Assembly: GCF_000204055.1 (NCBI RefSeq)
Contig: NW_006768831.1
Span: 202,720 to 266,719, forward strand
Direction: 5' to 3'
Length of the DNA: 64,000 nucleotides
Source of the DNA: Melampsora larici-populina 98AG31
Lineage: Eukaryota; Basidiomycota; Pucciniomycetes; Pucciniales; Melampsoraceae
Shown: positions 47,001-57,452 of the stretch, piece by piece
How the letters are laid out: every line of letters begins with the position of its first letter
Numbering within the stretch: position 1 is the stretch's first letter
Notes under the pieces: generated by a model
The model's database searches: none
What the model saw: the letters and a program-made list of their open reading frames with translations, nothing else
What the model was told of the DNA's origin: nothing
Position numbers and translations under genes: made by a program

Positions 47001-48718
47001 ATGACATCCGGTGCATCTGCCGTAGAATTGACAAATGCCACTACCGCTATCTTTGATGATATCAACAAGATTCTCACAAATTATGACAACACAGGGGGCA
47101 GTAAGGTCACCTCTATGGCCCAGCTGCGTACTCAAGTCGCGTCCATTTACCATTACAAGGACCCCGACTTTTTGTTCCACTTCTCTGCTATTGCCTGTGC
47201 TGCCATTTCCTTGGATGTTAGAGAGCATTGGCCTTGCTATCCCATCACAACTGTATGGCCTGATAACGCTGACCCTCAAGCCATGCCTCCCATTGTCCTC
47301 AGCAACCGTTTTTCTTTGCCCCCTACCATTGACGTGTATGGTACAATCAAAGGATATTTGGAGAGGCCTATTCCTCCCTCACCTCCTTGGTTCAAGGATC
47401 TCTCAATGTTTCCTACCAACCTTCCGGCGAATTTGAACGGACCTCCCCCTCCACCACCCAGGCCAGCACCCTCACAACTACCTTGTGGAGCTCATTCCAA
47501 CGAGGATAGGACTCCCGAAACGATGGTCCCAGGCCCTTCAGGCCCCTCGTTACTTTGTAGGATTCATTTTTCCAAAAGTCCTCAAATTTTACCATCTGTC
47601 CCTTCCCTCCCAATCTTTGAGCGGATCGACAAAGGGAAACGTAGAAGAATACCTTCTTCTCCCTCCTCTTCTCATACTTCATCTTGCCGTCCTTGGCCAG
47701 CACCAGCTGCTTCTGGAGCACCGGCATTTCCAGAAGCACCATCTTTTTCTGGAATCCCAGCTCTGGCTGGTCCCATTGTTTTGGATAAAGTCATTTCGGC
47801 TCCATACATGGATGACAATGAGCACCTTGTGCCAGAAGAATTTTCTCCTGGCTCCTATCATGTTAATCAGATTGCCTTACTTTATAAATCGGACATCAAA
47901 CACCATATTGCTGCTTTCAACTCCTGTAAAAACAGACCGGCGAATTGGCAAAATTCACTTACCAAGGATTTACTGGAGTATAACTTTGTCAACTTGCGGA
48001 AATTTTATGGGCCGTTGCCTCCTCCAATCCTCCTCAAAGCAGGCTTTGTATCAATGCTGACGGTGACCTCAAGAACTTCGAGAGTTCTTCTCCCAAAGAA
48101 ATTACCGACAACAATCATTGGCAGAACCTTCTTGCGGTTCTTGAACATGCCTACATTGCCGCCTTCCCCCCTGCAGCCATCTCAATCAAAGGCTATTTTG
48201 ATTATATCCTCTCTCTTCCAGGATTATTTCAAGCTTGCGTACACTGGGAAGATGTCAGGGATTGTGATGCTGAACTTCGCAAAGAATTTGCTTCAAGACC
48301 TAGTCTTGTTTGGGGAGATTATGAACACAAGTCCCTCAAAGGTATTGACAACAGAATCCTCTACAGCCGTACCAGCAAACTTGGTTGTGCTGCTATTCCG
48401 GCTCCTAAATACCAATCCCCACAGCCTAGTCTTTGTCCAGCTTGGCTCGCTATTGAAGCACCTCCCAAAGCCTCTCAATCTTCTTCTCATTCAGCAGCCT
48501 CCAAAAAGGCACGAGGAAGACAAGTCAAACCATTGTACAAAGTCAAACCATCGAACAAAGTCCGGGATTTGTCTTCTCTTCCGGTGGCTGACCAACCTTG
48601 CAATAACTGGAATGCTCGTGTGTGTCCCTACGGCGACAATGACTGCGACCGAGTACACGGGGTATGCAACAAAGATGGCTGCTTTGAATCTCATCAAGGA
48701 AGTGTTGCTCACAAATGA
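47001..48718 (+). pseudogene. Gag-like protein with Cys/His motif, frameshifted
   Basis: The ATG at 47001 opens MTSGASAVELTNATT. An upstream in-frame ATG at 46869 lies inside repeat A1 and is less likely. The first 345 residues read well (Pro-rich middle with PPPPPPRP). Near 48040 the meaningful frame shifts by two: the alternative frame continues with HWQNLLAVLEHAYIAAF and ends at 48718 in a Cys/His cluster, CNNWNARVCPYGDNDC then VCNKDGC. That is the kind of putative zinc-binding end seen in DIRS/Ngaro Gag proteins. The original frame stays open to 48779 but reads as low-quality sequence. Confidence 0.7.
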
Positions 48719-48779
48719 GCCTAACACGTGCTCTTATCTCAGAGGTTTAGAAATCGACGTCTTAGATAAAGGTTTTTAA

Positions 48780-50428
48780 GCAGCAGTTAACTCTTCTATC
48801 AACGCTGATCCCCTCCCTGCTGCTCCTCCTCTATCATCTGACCCTCTTGCGGCTTATGCCATTAAAAGACGTCCTGATATTTTCAAAATTAACTGTTCAA
48901 TCTATTTAAAAAATTTAAAATTTTTACTTAAAAATCACCCCAACAAACCATTTGTCAATTCAATTATCTTAGGCTTGACTGATGGTTTTTGGCCTATTTC
49001 TTCAAAACCTTCTGAAGAGACTGTATTTAACCCCAATCACGCCTCAGGGCCCAAAGCTGAAGAAGTCCTCTTCAAGACTCGAGACAAAGAACTTAAATTA
49101 AATAGGTTCTCTCCTCCCTTTTTTACCCTCTTGCCAGGCATGAAAGTGTCTCCACTTTGTCTGGCAACCAACCCTTCTTCCGGAAAAGTCAGGATGTGTA
49201 CCAATATGTCTTTTGGTTGTCCTTCCCTCAATGACTTGATTAAAAAAGAAGATATGAAAATTGACCTTGACGGAATTCCTTACTTCATCCCCTTCCTCTT
49301 GTATCACTACTTTGGCAAAAACAAGTTTATCTTATGGAAGTCCGATGTTGATGCCGCTTTCCGCAACTTACCAGTTTTGAGACAGTGGCAATTCCGCCAA
49401 ATTGTCAAGATTGGCAACTCTTTTCACGCAGACCAAAACGTTAATTTTGGTTGTTCAAGCTTGCCGAAACTCTGGTGTGCTTTCTTTTCACTCATCTTGT
49501 GGATAGCATACTACGAGTTCAACATCACCAACCTCAATGCCTACATGGACAATTCCTGGGGTATTGGTTTAGAATTGGACATGGTCTCTTTTAAAGGCAA
49601 GACAATCCATCTGAACCAAGCTCAGTTTTTGCCAATTTTTGATTTCATCAACCTCCCCTGGGCCTGGGAAAAACAAGTTTTTGGAAGCACTCTGGACATC
49701 ATTGGCTATTCAGTCGACTGTTTAGAACTCTCAATTTCTCTCCCAGAAGGAAAATGACTTTCCCTCATCGCTGCCCTTCAATCATTCACCTCAGAACTTT
49801 TGCATCCTCTCGTCAAATGGCAAAGAATTACAGGTTGGGAAAATTGGGGTCTTAACATCTTTCCCCTCAGACAATGGGCATTACAATTGTCCTGGGATAA
49901 GATAGCCGGTAAAGCTTTACATCATACTCATATACCACTGAACAAGAATAATGTTGAAGACCTGAATTGGTTGGCTGACTCTCTCAAAGTGTGGCCTGGT
50001 CGACAAATTCTGAAACACCTTCACTGGAAAATCCCCAAAGCAGACTGCATGTTCTTTACAAATGCTTGTCCTTCCGGGTTTGGTTTCTGGCAACCGTCCA
50101 ACAGCTGTGCCTGGAGCTATTCTATTCCTCTGCCTTCCAGGAATAGCTACTGGGCCGAACTCCTTGCAGTAGTTTCAGCAATCAAGATGAACGTCAACCT
50201 GAAAGCTTCCAAAGTGGTGATCTTCACGGATTCAGAATCAGTGTCTTACCTATTCTGTTCTCACCGCCCTACACCAGTTGCTAGATCATTATTTAAATAT
50301 GCAGTTGACTTGATGTTGTCTCATTCAATCGATATCAAAGTCAGATTCATTAATTGTGAAAATAACAAAATAGCAGACGCTTTGTCAAAACAACAATTAG
50401 ACTTAGCAAGATCCCTCCTTCCACGTAT
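48780..50428 (+). pseudogene. DIRS-type reverse transcriptase and RNase H, broken
   Basis: RT begins around 48800 (AIKRRPDIFKIN) and includes WKSDVDAAFRNLPV (first catalytic Asp), NFGCSSLPKLW and NAYMDNSWGIG at the active-site loop. The family normally has YxDD, so the second Asp is Asn here. In-frame TGA at 49755-49757 interrupts the link to RNase H, which has CMFFTNACPSGFGFW (where a D is usual, N is seen), NSYWAELLAV, VIFTDSESV and NKIADALSKQQ. The 3' end is cut at 50428 by an 816-bp palindromic element. Probably non-functional. Confidence 0.85.
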
Positions 50429-51244
50429 CACTACACCAAATGTAATCTTTACTGGGTGGTAAATAAAACTACTGACATAGAAAAGTCCTGAGGCAACAGG
50501 AAGAGAGCTAAAAATCTGAAAAAATATGCACCTTGTTCCTAGATGTTGGGGTGTCATGATGAGTATTTTTTTGTATTTTACACGCAGATATTGGTTTATG
50601 TACTAACAATAAACGCTGAAAATCATCAAAAACTCACATGTAACAATACCTGAAATATGGGTCATGAGTATGAAGACAATATTTTGTGGTCTAAAAACTT
50701 CAATAACTTTTGCAATTCTGCTCCAAATAACTCGATTTTTGGTTCATTCAAAAGCTGAACTATTCTCCTTCACACTTCATAATGTTAGTAAGGTGCTATC
50801 TAGTCATTTAAACACTCTACATATGTTCAAACAGTTCTGCATGAATAGCTCTGTAGGATCTTTTTTAGACCAGCTACAGATATGATGTCTCAATGAAAAA
50901 TGTAGAGGAAAGGCTCACCTTTGCAATGCACTTTAAATCGAGTGATTTGATCCAGAACTTCAAAAGTTATTGATATTTGAAGATTCCAAAATCCTGTCTT
51001 CAAAGTCAAGGGCCAAATTTCAGGTATTGTTACAGGTGGGTTTTTGATGATTCTCAGCCTTTATTGTTAGTACATTAACCAATATCTGTGTGTAAAATAC
51101 AAAAAAATACTCGTCATGACGCCCCAACATCTAGGAACAAGGTGCATATTTTTTCAGATTTTTAGCTCTCTTCCTGTTTCCTCAGGACTTTTCTATGTCA
51201 GTAGTTTTCTTTACCGCCTGGTAAAGATGACATCTTGTGTAGTG
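50429..51244. mobile_element. CACTA-ended palindromic element, copy 3 (816 bp)
   Basis: Starts CACTACACCAAATGTAATC and ends with a near-complement GTGTAGTG. TAT flanks both ends as a 3-bp target duplication. Long arms and a central spacer as in copies 1 and 2, but sequence divergence is high; GTACTAACAATAAAC is retained. It separates the RNase H and recombinase coding parts of the DIRS-like element. Confidence 0.9.
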
Positions 51245-51429
51245 TATTCAGATCAGAATGTTCTTCCCTGACCCTTCTACCATCGTCGGAGGCCACCAAG
51301 ACCGTTCCCTGCCTTCTCTAATCTAACTCTTTCTCCATGGGTCGCAATAAGAAGACTGAAGTGATTCACCTCTCCTTCAAATAACGCGAAGAACTCAACA
51401 AGAAAGACATCACTAATCATCTGGAAAAA

Positions 51430-52446
51430 TCAACTGTTGCTAAATACAACTCAGGTTACTGTTGCTTCGTGAAATTTTGTGAAGATCATTATGTTCGACT
51501 TTACCCAAGCAAGACCAATCTCTTTCATTTCATCACTGTCGTTTCTTGAGAAGTTCAAACAGACACTGTCAGTAAGTACCTTACAGTAATCTCTTTCTCC
51601 ATGCGCAAAAAGTTTCCTTTGGTAGTCCAAGCTCGGCTCTCTGTCAATGTCAAGGAATCCCTACGGGGATGTCAAAAATTATTCTACACACCTGTCGTTC
51701 AAGCAAATGCATTTACTATATACAACATACAATACTCAGCTTACTACTATAACTCAACCCATGATGACGCCTTATTCAATACAATCTTAGGCCTTGGTTT
51801 CTCAGGATTACATAGGTTAGGGGAACTTATCATACCCAATACCATCAACCTCCAGAAGGATCAAAAGTCAATCAGAAGATCATCCCTCATCATCTCTCTG
51901 TGCGGATCAGTAGCCTGTTACAATTTACCTTACCACAAGCACAGTGTCATTTTACTAGTCACTGGCAGGCCAGTGAGTTCCATTCACCTCAATCCAATCT
52001 CAATTCAATGTCAGTTCAATATCAGTTTGACCTCTAATGATGTTTGAGTGGGGGATATGCATGGGCTGCATAATCACACAAACCTTCCAGACATTCTGAC
52101 ACCTTCATGTGTGGACATGCAACCAAACTTTATTCCAGTTCATTTTGGAAGGTTGTTTGTCTGCTACTCTAGGCCAAACATTGAGATTGGATTGATATTG
52201 AACTGACATGGATTTGAGATTGGATTGAGATTGGGTTGAGCTGGACGTACTCACTGGCAGGATGGTATGGACAGGGACACAATTCAATGCATCGGAAGAT
52301 GGACTTTGGAGGCTTTTTGTTGTTACATAAGGACACATCCTCTATTGAATTTAAACAAAACTCAACGCTTTGCTCAAACAACTGGCTTTATCACGGGAGA
52401 ACACATTCAGTTTCCTGGAGCAGTTCTCGTAAGCTCGGTTTCATAA
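51430..52446 (+). pseudogene. tyrosine recombinase of the DIRS-like element, interrupted
   Basis: The core-binding part reads STVAKYNSGYCCFVKFCEDH, broken by TGA near 51548. The catalytic part starts with LGLGFSGLHRLGEL, where the Arg of HRLGEL is in the position of the first catalytic Arg, and NLPYHKHS. After a 288-bp insertion (51970-52257) comes DTIQCIGRWTLEAFCCYIR, the block that precedes the nucleophilic Tyr in DIRS-type recombinases. The expected GHSxR segment between them is not seen, so part of the domain is deleted as well. Not functional. Confidence 0.8.
51970..52257. mobile_element. 288-bp inverted-repeat element inside the recombinase
   Basis: Ends CCAGTGAGT and ACTCACTGG. The arms share ATGTCAGTTCAATATCA and several CAATCTCAAT-type repeats in opposite orientation. 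CAGG on both sides is a possible 4-bp target duplication. Non-coding MITE. Confidence 0.75.
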
Positions 52447-52958
52447 GAATTCATTCTTATCAAAGAGTCTCATGACTTTTTCATGTCACAGTACTGACAT
52501 TTCATCATGTTCTTCTCCCTGCAGCCGTGCGCCAGAAAGTAGTGATAATCCCATTTGACTACACACAGTCATGGGCAGCGTTGAGTAAGTTTTGTTCCAT
52601 CAAAACTATAAACCTCGATTCATTACGCTAACAAATCAAGAAACCTCTCTTTGACAGGTTTCTATCATAGGAAAGATTATTCTATCATCCTAATTGCATT
52701 AAAAATGTTGGCTCCCACATTTTTAACAAAGTTGTCAGTAATCTAGCAGAATCATGCTGAACTTTGATAAATCCCGTATTCCATAGACAGCTAACGCATA
52801 GTACTTTCGTTTATCATTTCTTTCACAAATGAAATTGATGAATCTGAAATTCATAGTAGATACATAGAGTTCAACACCTATTCAATTAGCAAAGAACCAA
52901 TCTCACTCATCACTACTCTTATAAATACCATCACTACTCTACATATTACGTGGGTGGT

Positions 52959-53102
52959 AGAACTCTTCCTATTTACTCTCAAATCTTCTAGTACTTGTTC
53001 TTCCGGCCAGCTTTCTCAGAAAATGAAAATCAAGCTTGCCTCAAAGGCCGTTTAGTGTGATCCAGATACACCTAGTATCCAAAAAACCAAATGACCCATT
53101 CC
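52959..53102 (+). repeat. split direct repeat B1
   Basis: 144 bp, begins AGAACTCTTCC and ends GACCCATTCC. A near-identical copy is B2. It directly abuts A2. Confidence 0.9.
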
Positions 53103-53415
53103 TAGTAGTCGGTACGGGTATTGACAAATGGGAATGGGTGTAAAAAAAGGGTTGTCGGATAATGGAGTAATTGGGGTCACAGCACCACATCCATTCATCT
53201 CAGACAAATATCATCTTTTCTCTCTTCTCATAGTGAATATGTTTATGATGTCATGACAAGATGGATGTATAGGAAGAAAGATTCATTTCCCTATTTCCCA
53301 ATTCTCTACATCAGGAATTGTCAAAAATAATAAATTATATTTCATCCATTTACATTATCACAAGAAATCATTTTTTACATAGTCAAATCAATTATCAGAG
53401 ATATTATTTTTTGTT
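53103..53415 (+). repeat. split direct repeat A2
   Basis: 313 bp copy of A1, beginning TAGTAGTCGGTACGG. Confidence 0.9.
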
Positions 53416-53620
53416 GCCTCCCACCCGCCCAAGCTGTTGAAAGGTTATCTAAAAATAGTAATATACTTTAAATTGTCTTAATTTCATTGATTATGTTTCA
53501 CATTCTTATTAAGTTGTTAATTTCCCGAGAAAATTCTTTCTCCAGTTGGGTCAGAAAAAATTTTGTCAGAAAAAACATGTACAAGTAGGAGTTGGTGCGT
53601 CAGACCCATATGCTGCCCTC

Positions 53621-53764
53621 AGAACTCTTCCTATTTACTCTCAAATCTTCTAGTACTTGTTCTTCCGGCCAGCTTTCTCAGAACATGAAAATCAAGCTCA
53701 CCTCAGAGGCCGTTTAGCGTGATCCAGATACACCTAGTATCCGAAAAACCAAATGACCCATTCC
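53621..53764 (+). repeat. split direct repeat B2 (3' end of element)
   Basis: 144 bp copy of B1. Its end at 53764 marks the likely right border of the element. Confidence 0.9.
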
Positions 53765-55327
53765 AAAGACAGCAAAAAAAAGTGAGCATCAGCAGAGTTG
53801 TGATTCCCAATTCCCGCCCGCCACCAGGACGGATCACAATTTGTAAATTTCCTGCGCAGTCAACGCAGCATGCCTCATCCGGTCACAAGCATCCATTTAC
53901 CAATTCCCAAACAGAACGCGAGATATTCAGCCATTGGTAATGCCCTTGTTGACTGAGGTTGTGCGGAATCAAGGATCTCTCCAAGGTGGGCACAACACAG
54001 GTGAGGGTTGTAAGGAACCTTTGGCCCTTTTCAGACAATCCACCAACAGTGTTGCAAAGATGGTGAGCTGCGCTAAGGTTATCAATTCTGATATTTCAGG
54101 ATAGGTAGTGGACACCTTTTTGGCAAGGTCCTTCAATCACATTATTATAAAATACAACATGGCAGGTCAAGTATGCCACTTTTTTGCTCATTTATGGGCC
54201 AAAACGAGCAAAAAAGTGGCCTACTTACCTGCCCTAATTGTTCAGAATCATACATTATGATATGATGTTGATAGGCTGCGATGACAAGATTCGAACAATA
54301 GGAAGAGTTGGATGGGAAGCTTAGTTGATTTTAGGGCGGGATATTGGTCTTGAGGTGTGGAAATGTCAATATCCTTTGGTACACTGTCAAACGTATTGGA
54401 ACGTACGAGAAACTGTGGATGGCTGCGGCTTCTTCTTGTGGAAGGATGCATTGGTACATGCGTCTGGCCCGCTGGCGGGAATTGGCTTGCACATTAGGGC
54501 AAATGTTCACCTTGATGGGTGTCAAACGGACTCAAATTGTTGACAGCCGGGACAGGCCAGGACCCAAAAGACATTGCAAGGATAAGTATCTTGCAGTCAC
54601 TGGCGCAATGTTGTTGGGGAGGATGGGAGTAACCGAAGGGTTGTGCAACTTTGTAGCGGCTACGGCTACCCACTACAATTCTGCACTCTAACCCAAAAAA
54701 ACCGCAGCACCCCCCTTTTGGAAATATGTACCCAAACTCAATCCCCATCCATCTTTGTTGTCAATAACGCTCATCCAACTCCTCACCGTCCTTTTGATGC
54801 AAATTTGTATCACCATCACTGCGCCAATCCTCCACACCCGGTCACATTCCCTCATGGAGGGCCGCTTGTATGGACAGACAATATCTATCCATCACCTCAA
54901 ACCCACACAGCACACGTCAAGAGATATAACCTGCTTCATGATTCAGACAGTCAAAATACTACAAAACAATCATTTTGTTGGTGAGACTTTTGGTACCATA
55001 AAAGCTATTCAAAGAATACATACAATCTTTGTGAACTCAGTTGGCAATGTGAAAAGAATTTGGGTGAATTGGTGTGGGGTGTAAAACATAGCAGTGAAGC
55101 AAGAGTTATTGTTCCATGGCTTCCGCTTCTAATGGGTAATGTGATGTTCTCATTTTCAGTCTGAAAGGGTGGAGCAGTGGTGAGCGGCCAAACAAAAAGC
55201 TTGGGAAGGCTCAATACGAATTTGTTCATGGATGGTTGCAGTCTGCGCACACTGTACACTGATGTAGGTCTCACGGCTGGACACTTCCGATGCCTGCGTG
55301 TCAGAAAGGGTTACGTAGTAGATAGTA
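53765..55327. other. no gene supported
   Basis: Overlapping short frames on both strands between 54248 and 55084 with no consistent domain; GC is higher around 54350-54700. It may hold an old gene fragment that I cannot identify. Confidence 0.4.
54161..54233. repeat. 73-bp hairpin element
   Basis: GGCAGGTCAAGTATGCCAC...TTTTTTGCTC is matched by its complement after a 17-nt loop, with few mismatches. Probably the remains of a small MITE reduced to its terminal repeats. Confidence 0.8.
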
Positions 55328-55548
55328 GCTGCTACCCAGTAGCAGCTACTTTGGTTGCGCAAGCCTTCGAGTATTCCGGGGAGGATAACGAAGCGATATC
55401 GCGACCTGTCAACTGTGTTGATACCTAAGTATGTATCACAGATACTCGACACTTCCTTTCAGTATTCAGTACTCAGACTTGATTCTCAAATGCTGAGTCT
55501 TCCCCAAGCTCATTTGTAAGAATCTGCTTCTGACCCTTTTCCTCAGTC
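55328..55548 (+). repeat. 221-bp direct repeat flanking the LINE, left copy
   Basis: Begins GCTGCTACCC and ends CCTCAGTC. Identical to 61550-61770 except one base (GATT versus GATG near position 178 of the repeat). It ends exactly where the LINE begins, so it is best read as a long target-site duplication. Confidence 0.92.
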
Positions 55549-55736
55549 GGGACCATCCCGACCATTAGAGGAAACTGTCTCGAACCAAATTATTCGTAAT
55601 TTGTCACGTGACCACTCCGTGACTGCGCAAGCAGCCATCCACCTCATTCTCCTAACAAATTTCACCCCAATCGTTCTCTCTTTTTCACCCTTTTCTCTCA
55701 CTTCCCCTCATCTTTTCTCTTCTATCGCGTGCTAGG

Positions 55737-57452
55737 ATGGACGAAGGACCACCCAATCCCGATATGCGCGATGATTCGACAGCTCGGGACGACGCGTCGA
55801 CACATGAAGACGCGATGGACGCGCTAGTCGCGTCAGACCTGACGGGTCTGACGCCAGCGAAAACGCCCAAAGCTCCATCATCGTCAACGAGAACGATCGA
55901 TAGGGTCACCCTGCCCTCCCAAGCACTCCTTGGCTCAGCATCGAGCACCCCAGCTCCGCTGGAAGGCTCCAGGAAGCGCCACCGACAACGAGCTCCATCA
56001 CCAAGTCCTCTCGACGAAGCTGAAGACATTACTGGGACCCCTCGCTCGATCCGAATTGGCAGGCTGTTCCCAGGCACATCAGGAGCTACATCTAAGCCAC
56101 TCGGGGTTCTGATTCAAAGACTGCTTGATATATCAAAAGCTGCTCTTGTCCCAAAATCGAAACGCGCTAAATCAGTAAATGTCGACGTAGAATCTGCGGC
56201 CGATATCCTAGTAGTCGCAGGTCTGATTCAAGACCAGGCCAACATCATGGAAGCCAGGCGCGTAGTCTTCGATCCGAATTGCCAGACTGCCCCAGCCCCC
56301 ACATCTTTTGCAGCGAACGCACAGTTCGAATTCCGCCATGATGCGTTGTCAGACAAAGTCGACACGCTGGCTAGCCAGATGGCGAAGTTGGTGTCTGTAA
56401 TTATCCCAGACCAAAACCAACCAAACCCTCAAAACACGCGCCCGGGTCAGCCGAAGAGCTCTTACGCCTCGGCAGCCTCAAAACACGCACCAGGAGGCCC
56501 ACAGGCCCAAACTCAACAACCTAGCGCCCGCGCTAACCCAAAGCACAGCACTCGCCCAAAGTCAGAGGCCGCGCTCACGCTTACTCAACAAGACCCAGCA
56601 AATATCGCGGGTGAGGGAAAGACCATCCCGGAGCTGCTCAAAGGTCTCAACGAGACCCTCAAAATCAACAACATCAAGGTTAACTCGGAAGATGAAACCC
56701 ACATCCTAGTGAGGAACATTCATCGACACCCCTCAGGAGACTTGGTGATTTATCTCGAATCACAAAAACACGCCCAGTCGCTGAGAAGTCAAGCTTCCAG
56801 CTGGCTCCCAAAAGTCTCGCCAAACCTGTCACTTAAGCAGGAGGTTCACTCTGTTATCGTCCACGGAGTCCCCACTACTTTCAACCCCACCCGGCCAGAA
56901 GACATTGAACTTCTGAAGATAAGCAATGGAGATCTCCTCGATGACACCCTCTTCGTGAGGTGGTTAAAGAAAGATACGGCCGTGGACATGGCTAAACGTC
57001 ACTCCTCCCTCCTGATTGGGTTCAAGACGCTGAACCAAGCCACTCTAGCAGTGCGCACAAAAGTCTGGCAAGGGAGAGGCCGTCATCGTACGGAACTCTG
57101 TGGTCCCCCCCCCACTCGTTGTTTCAACTGCCGTTGTGTAGGCCACACGGCCCCAGCTTGTAAACTGCCCCCCATGTGTCCGTATTGCTCAGGAGAGCAT
57201 CACTCACACAGTTGCCCCGTAAAGGGTGCAACTGCCTTGAAATGCACAGCCTGCGCACGCGGCAAGTTGAAAGTTGACCCTAGCGCCAATATCACACGGC
57301 TCTTTAAAGAGAACCATGCAGACTTCTTGCATCATCCCTTCTCACCAACGTGCCCTGTGAGAATTGCCAGTCAGTTCCCGCCCCATAACCCTAGCTCATC
57401 TCCTTATATAGAGGTAACCGCTGAAACAACTTCATCTCACGCTCAATGTTAG
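55737..57452 (+). CDS. LINE ORF1 protein (Gag-like, CCHC zinc knuckles)
   Basis: 571 aa. It starts MDEGPPNPDMRDDS; an acidic and Ser/Pro/Ala-rich N-terminal third is followed by a possible RNA-binding region (KINNIKVNSEDETHILVRNI, residues about 310-430). Two zinc knuckles lie at about 460-495: CFNCRCVGHTAPAC (C-x2-C-x4-H-x4-C) and CPYCSGEHHSHSC. A further CTAC follows. Such proteins coat LINE RNA and chaperone nucleic acids during target-primed reverse transcription. The stop TAG at 57450 overlaps the ORF2 start. No frameshift or internal stop. Base composition is more GC-rich than the AT-rich surroundings. Confidence 0.92.
   Translation: MDEGPPNPDMRDDSTARDDASTHEDAMDALVASDLTGLTPAKTPKAPSSSTRTIDRVTLPSQALLGSASSTPAPLEGSRKRHRQRAPSPSPLDEAEDITGTPRSIRIGRLFPGTSGATSKPLGVLIQRLLDISKAALVPKSKRAKSVNVDVESAADILVVAGLIQDQANIMEARRVVFDPNCQTAPAPTSFAANAQFEFRHDALSDKVDTLASQMAKLVSVIIPDQNQPNPQNTRPGQPKSSYASAASKHAPGGPQAQTQQPSARANPKHSTRPKSEAALTLTQQDPANIAGEGKTIPELLKGLNETLKINNIKVNSEDETHILVRNIHRHPSGDLVIYLESQKHAQSLRSQASSWLPKVSPNLSLKQEVHSVIVHGVPTTFNPTRPEDIELLKISNGDLLDDTLFVRWLKKDTAVDMAKRHSSLLIGFKTLNQATLAVRTKVWQGRGRHRTELCGPPPTRCFNCRCVGHTAPACKLPPMCPYCSGEHHSHSCPVKGATALKCTACARGKLKVDPSANITRLFKENHADFLHHPFSPTCPVRIASQFPPHNPSSSPYIEVTAETTSSHAQC

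Larger units (their letters stand above)
46655..53764 (+). mobile_element. tyrosine-recombinase retrotransposon with split direct repeats (DIRS order, PAT/Ngaro-like)
   Basis: Structure A1 (46655-46967) - coding - B1 (52959-53102) - A2 (53103-53415) - 205 bp - B2 (53621-53764). A1 and A2 are both 313 bp and B1 and B2 both 144 bp. B1 abuts A2 directly, as expected for the split direct repeats of PAT/Ngaro-type elements, which integrate by a tyrosine recombinase through a circular form. Coding order: Gag-like, RT-RNase H, tyrosine recombinase. The 205 bp between A2 and B2 is unexplained. The element is inactivated by a frameshift, stops, a changed RT residue and two nested insertions. Confidence 0.88.
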
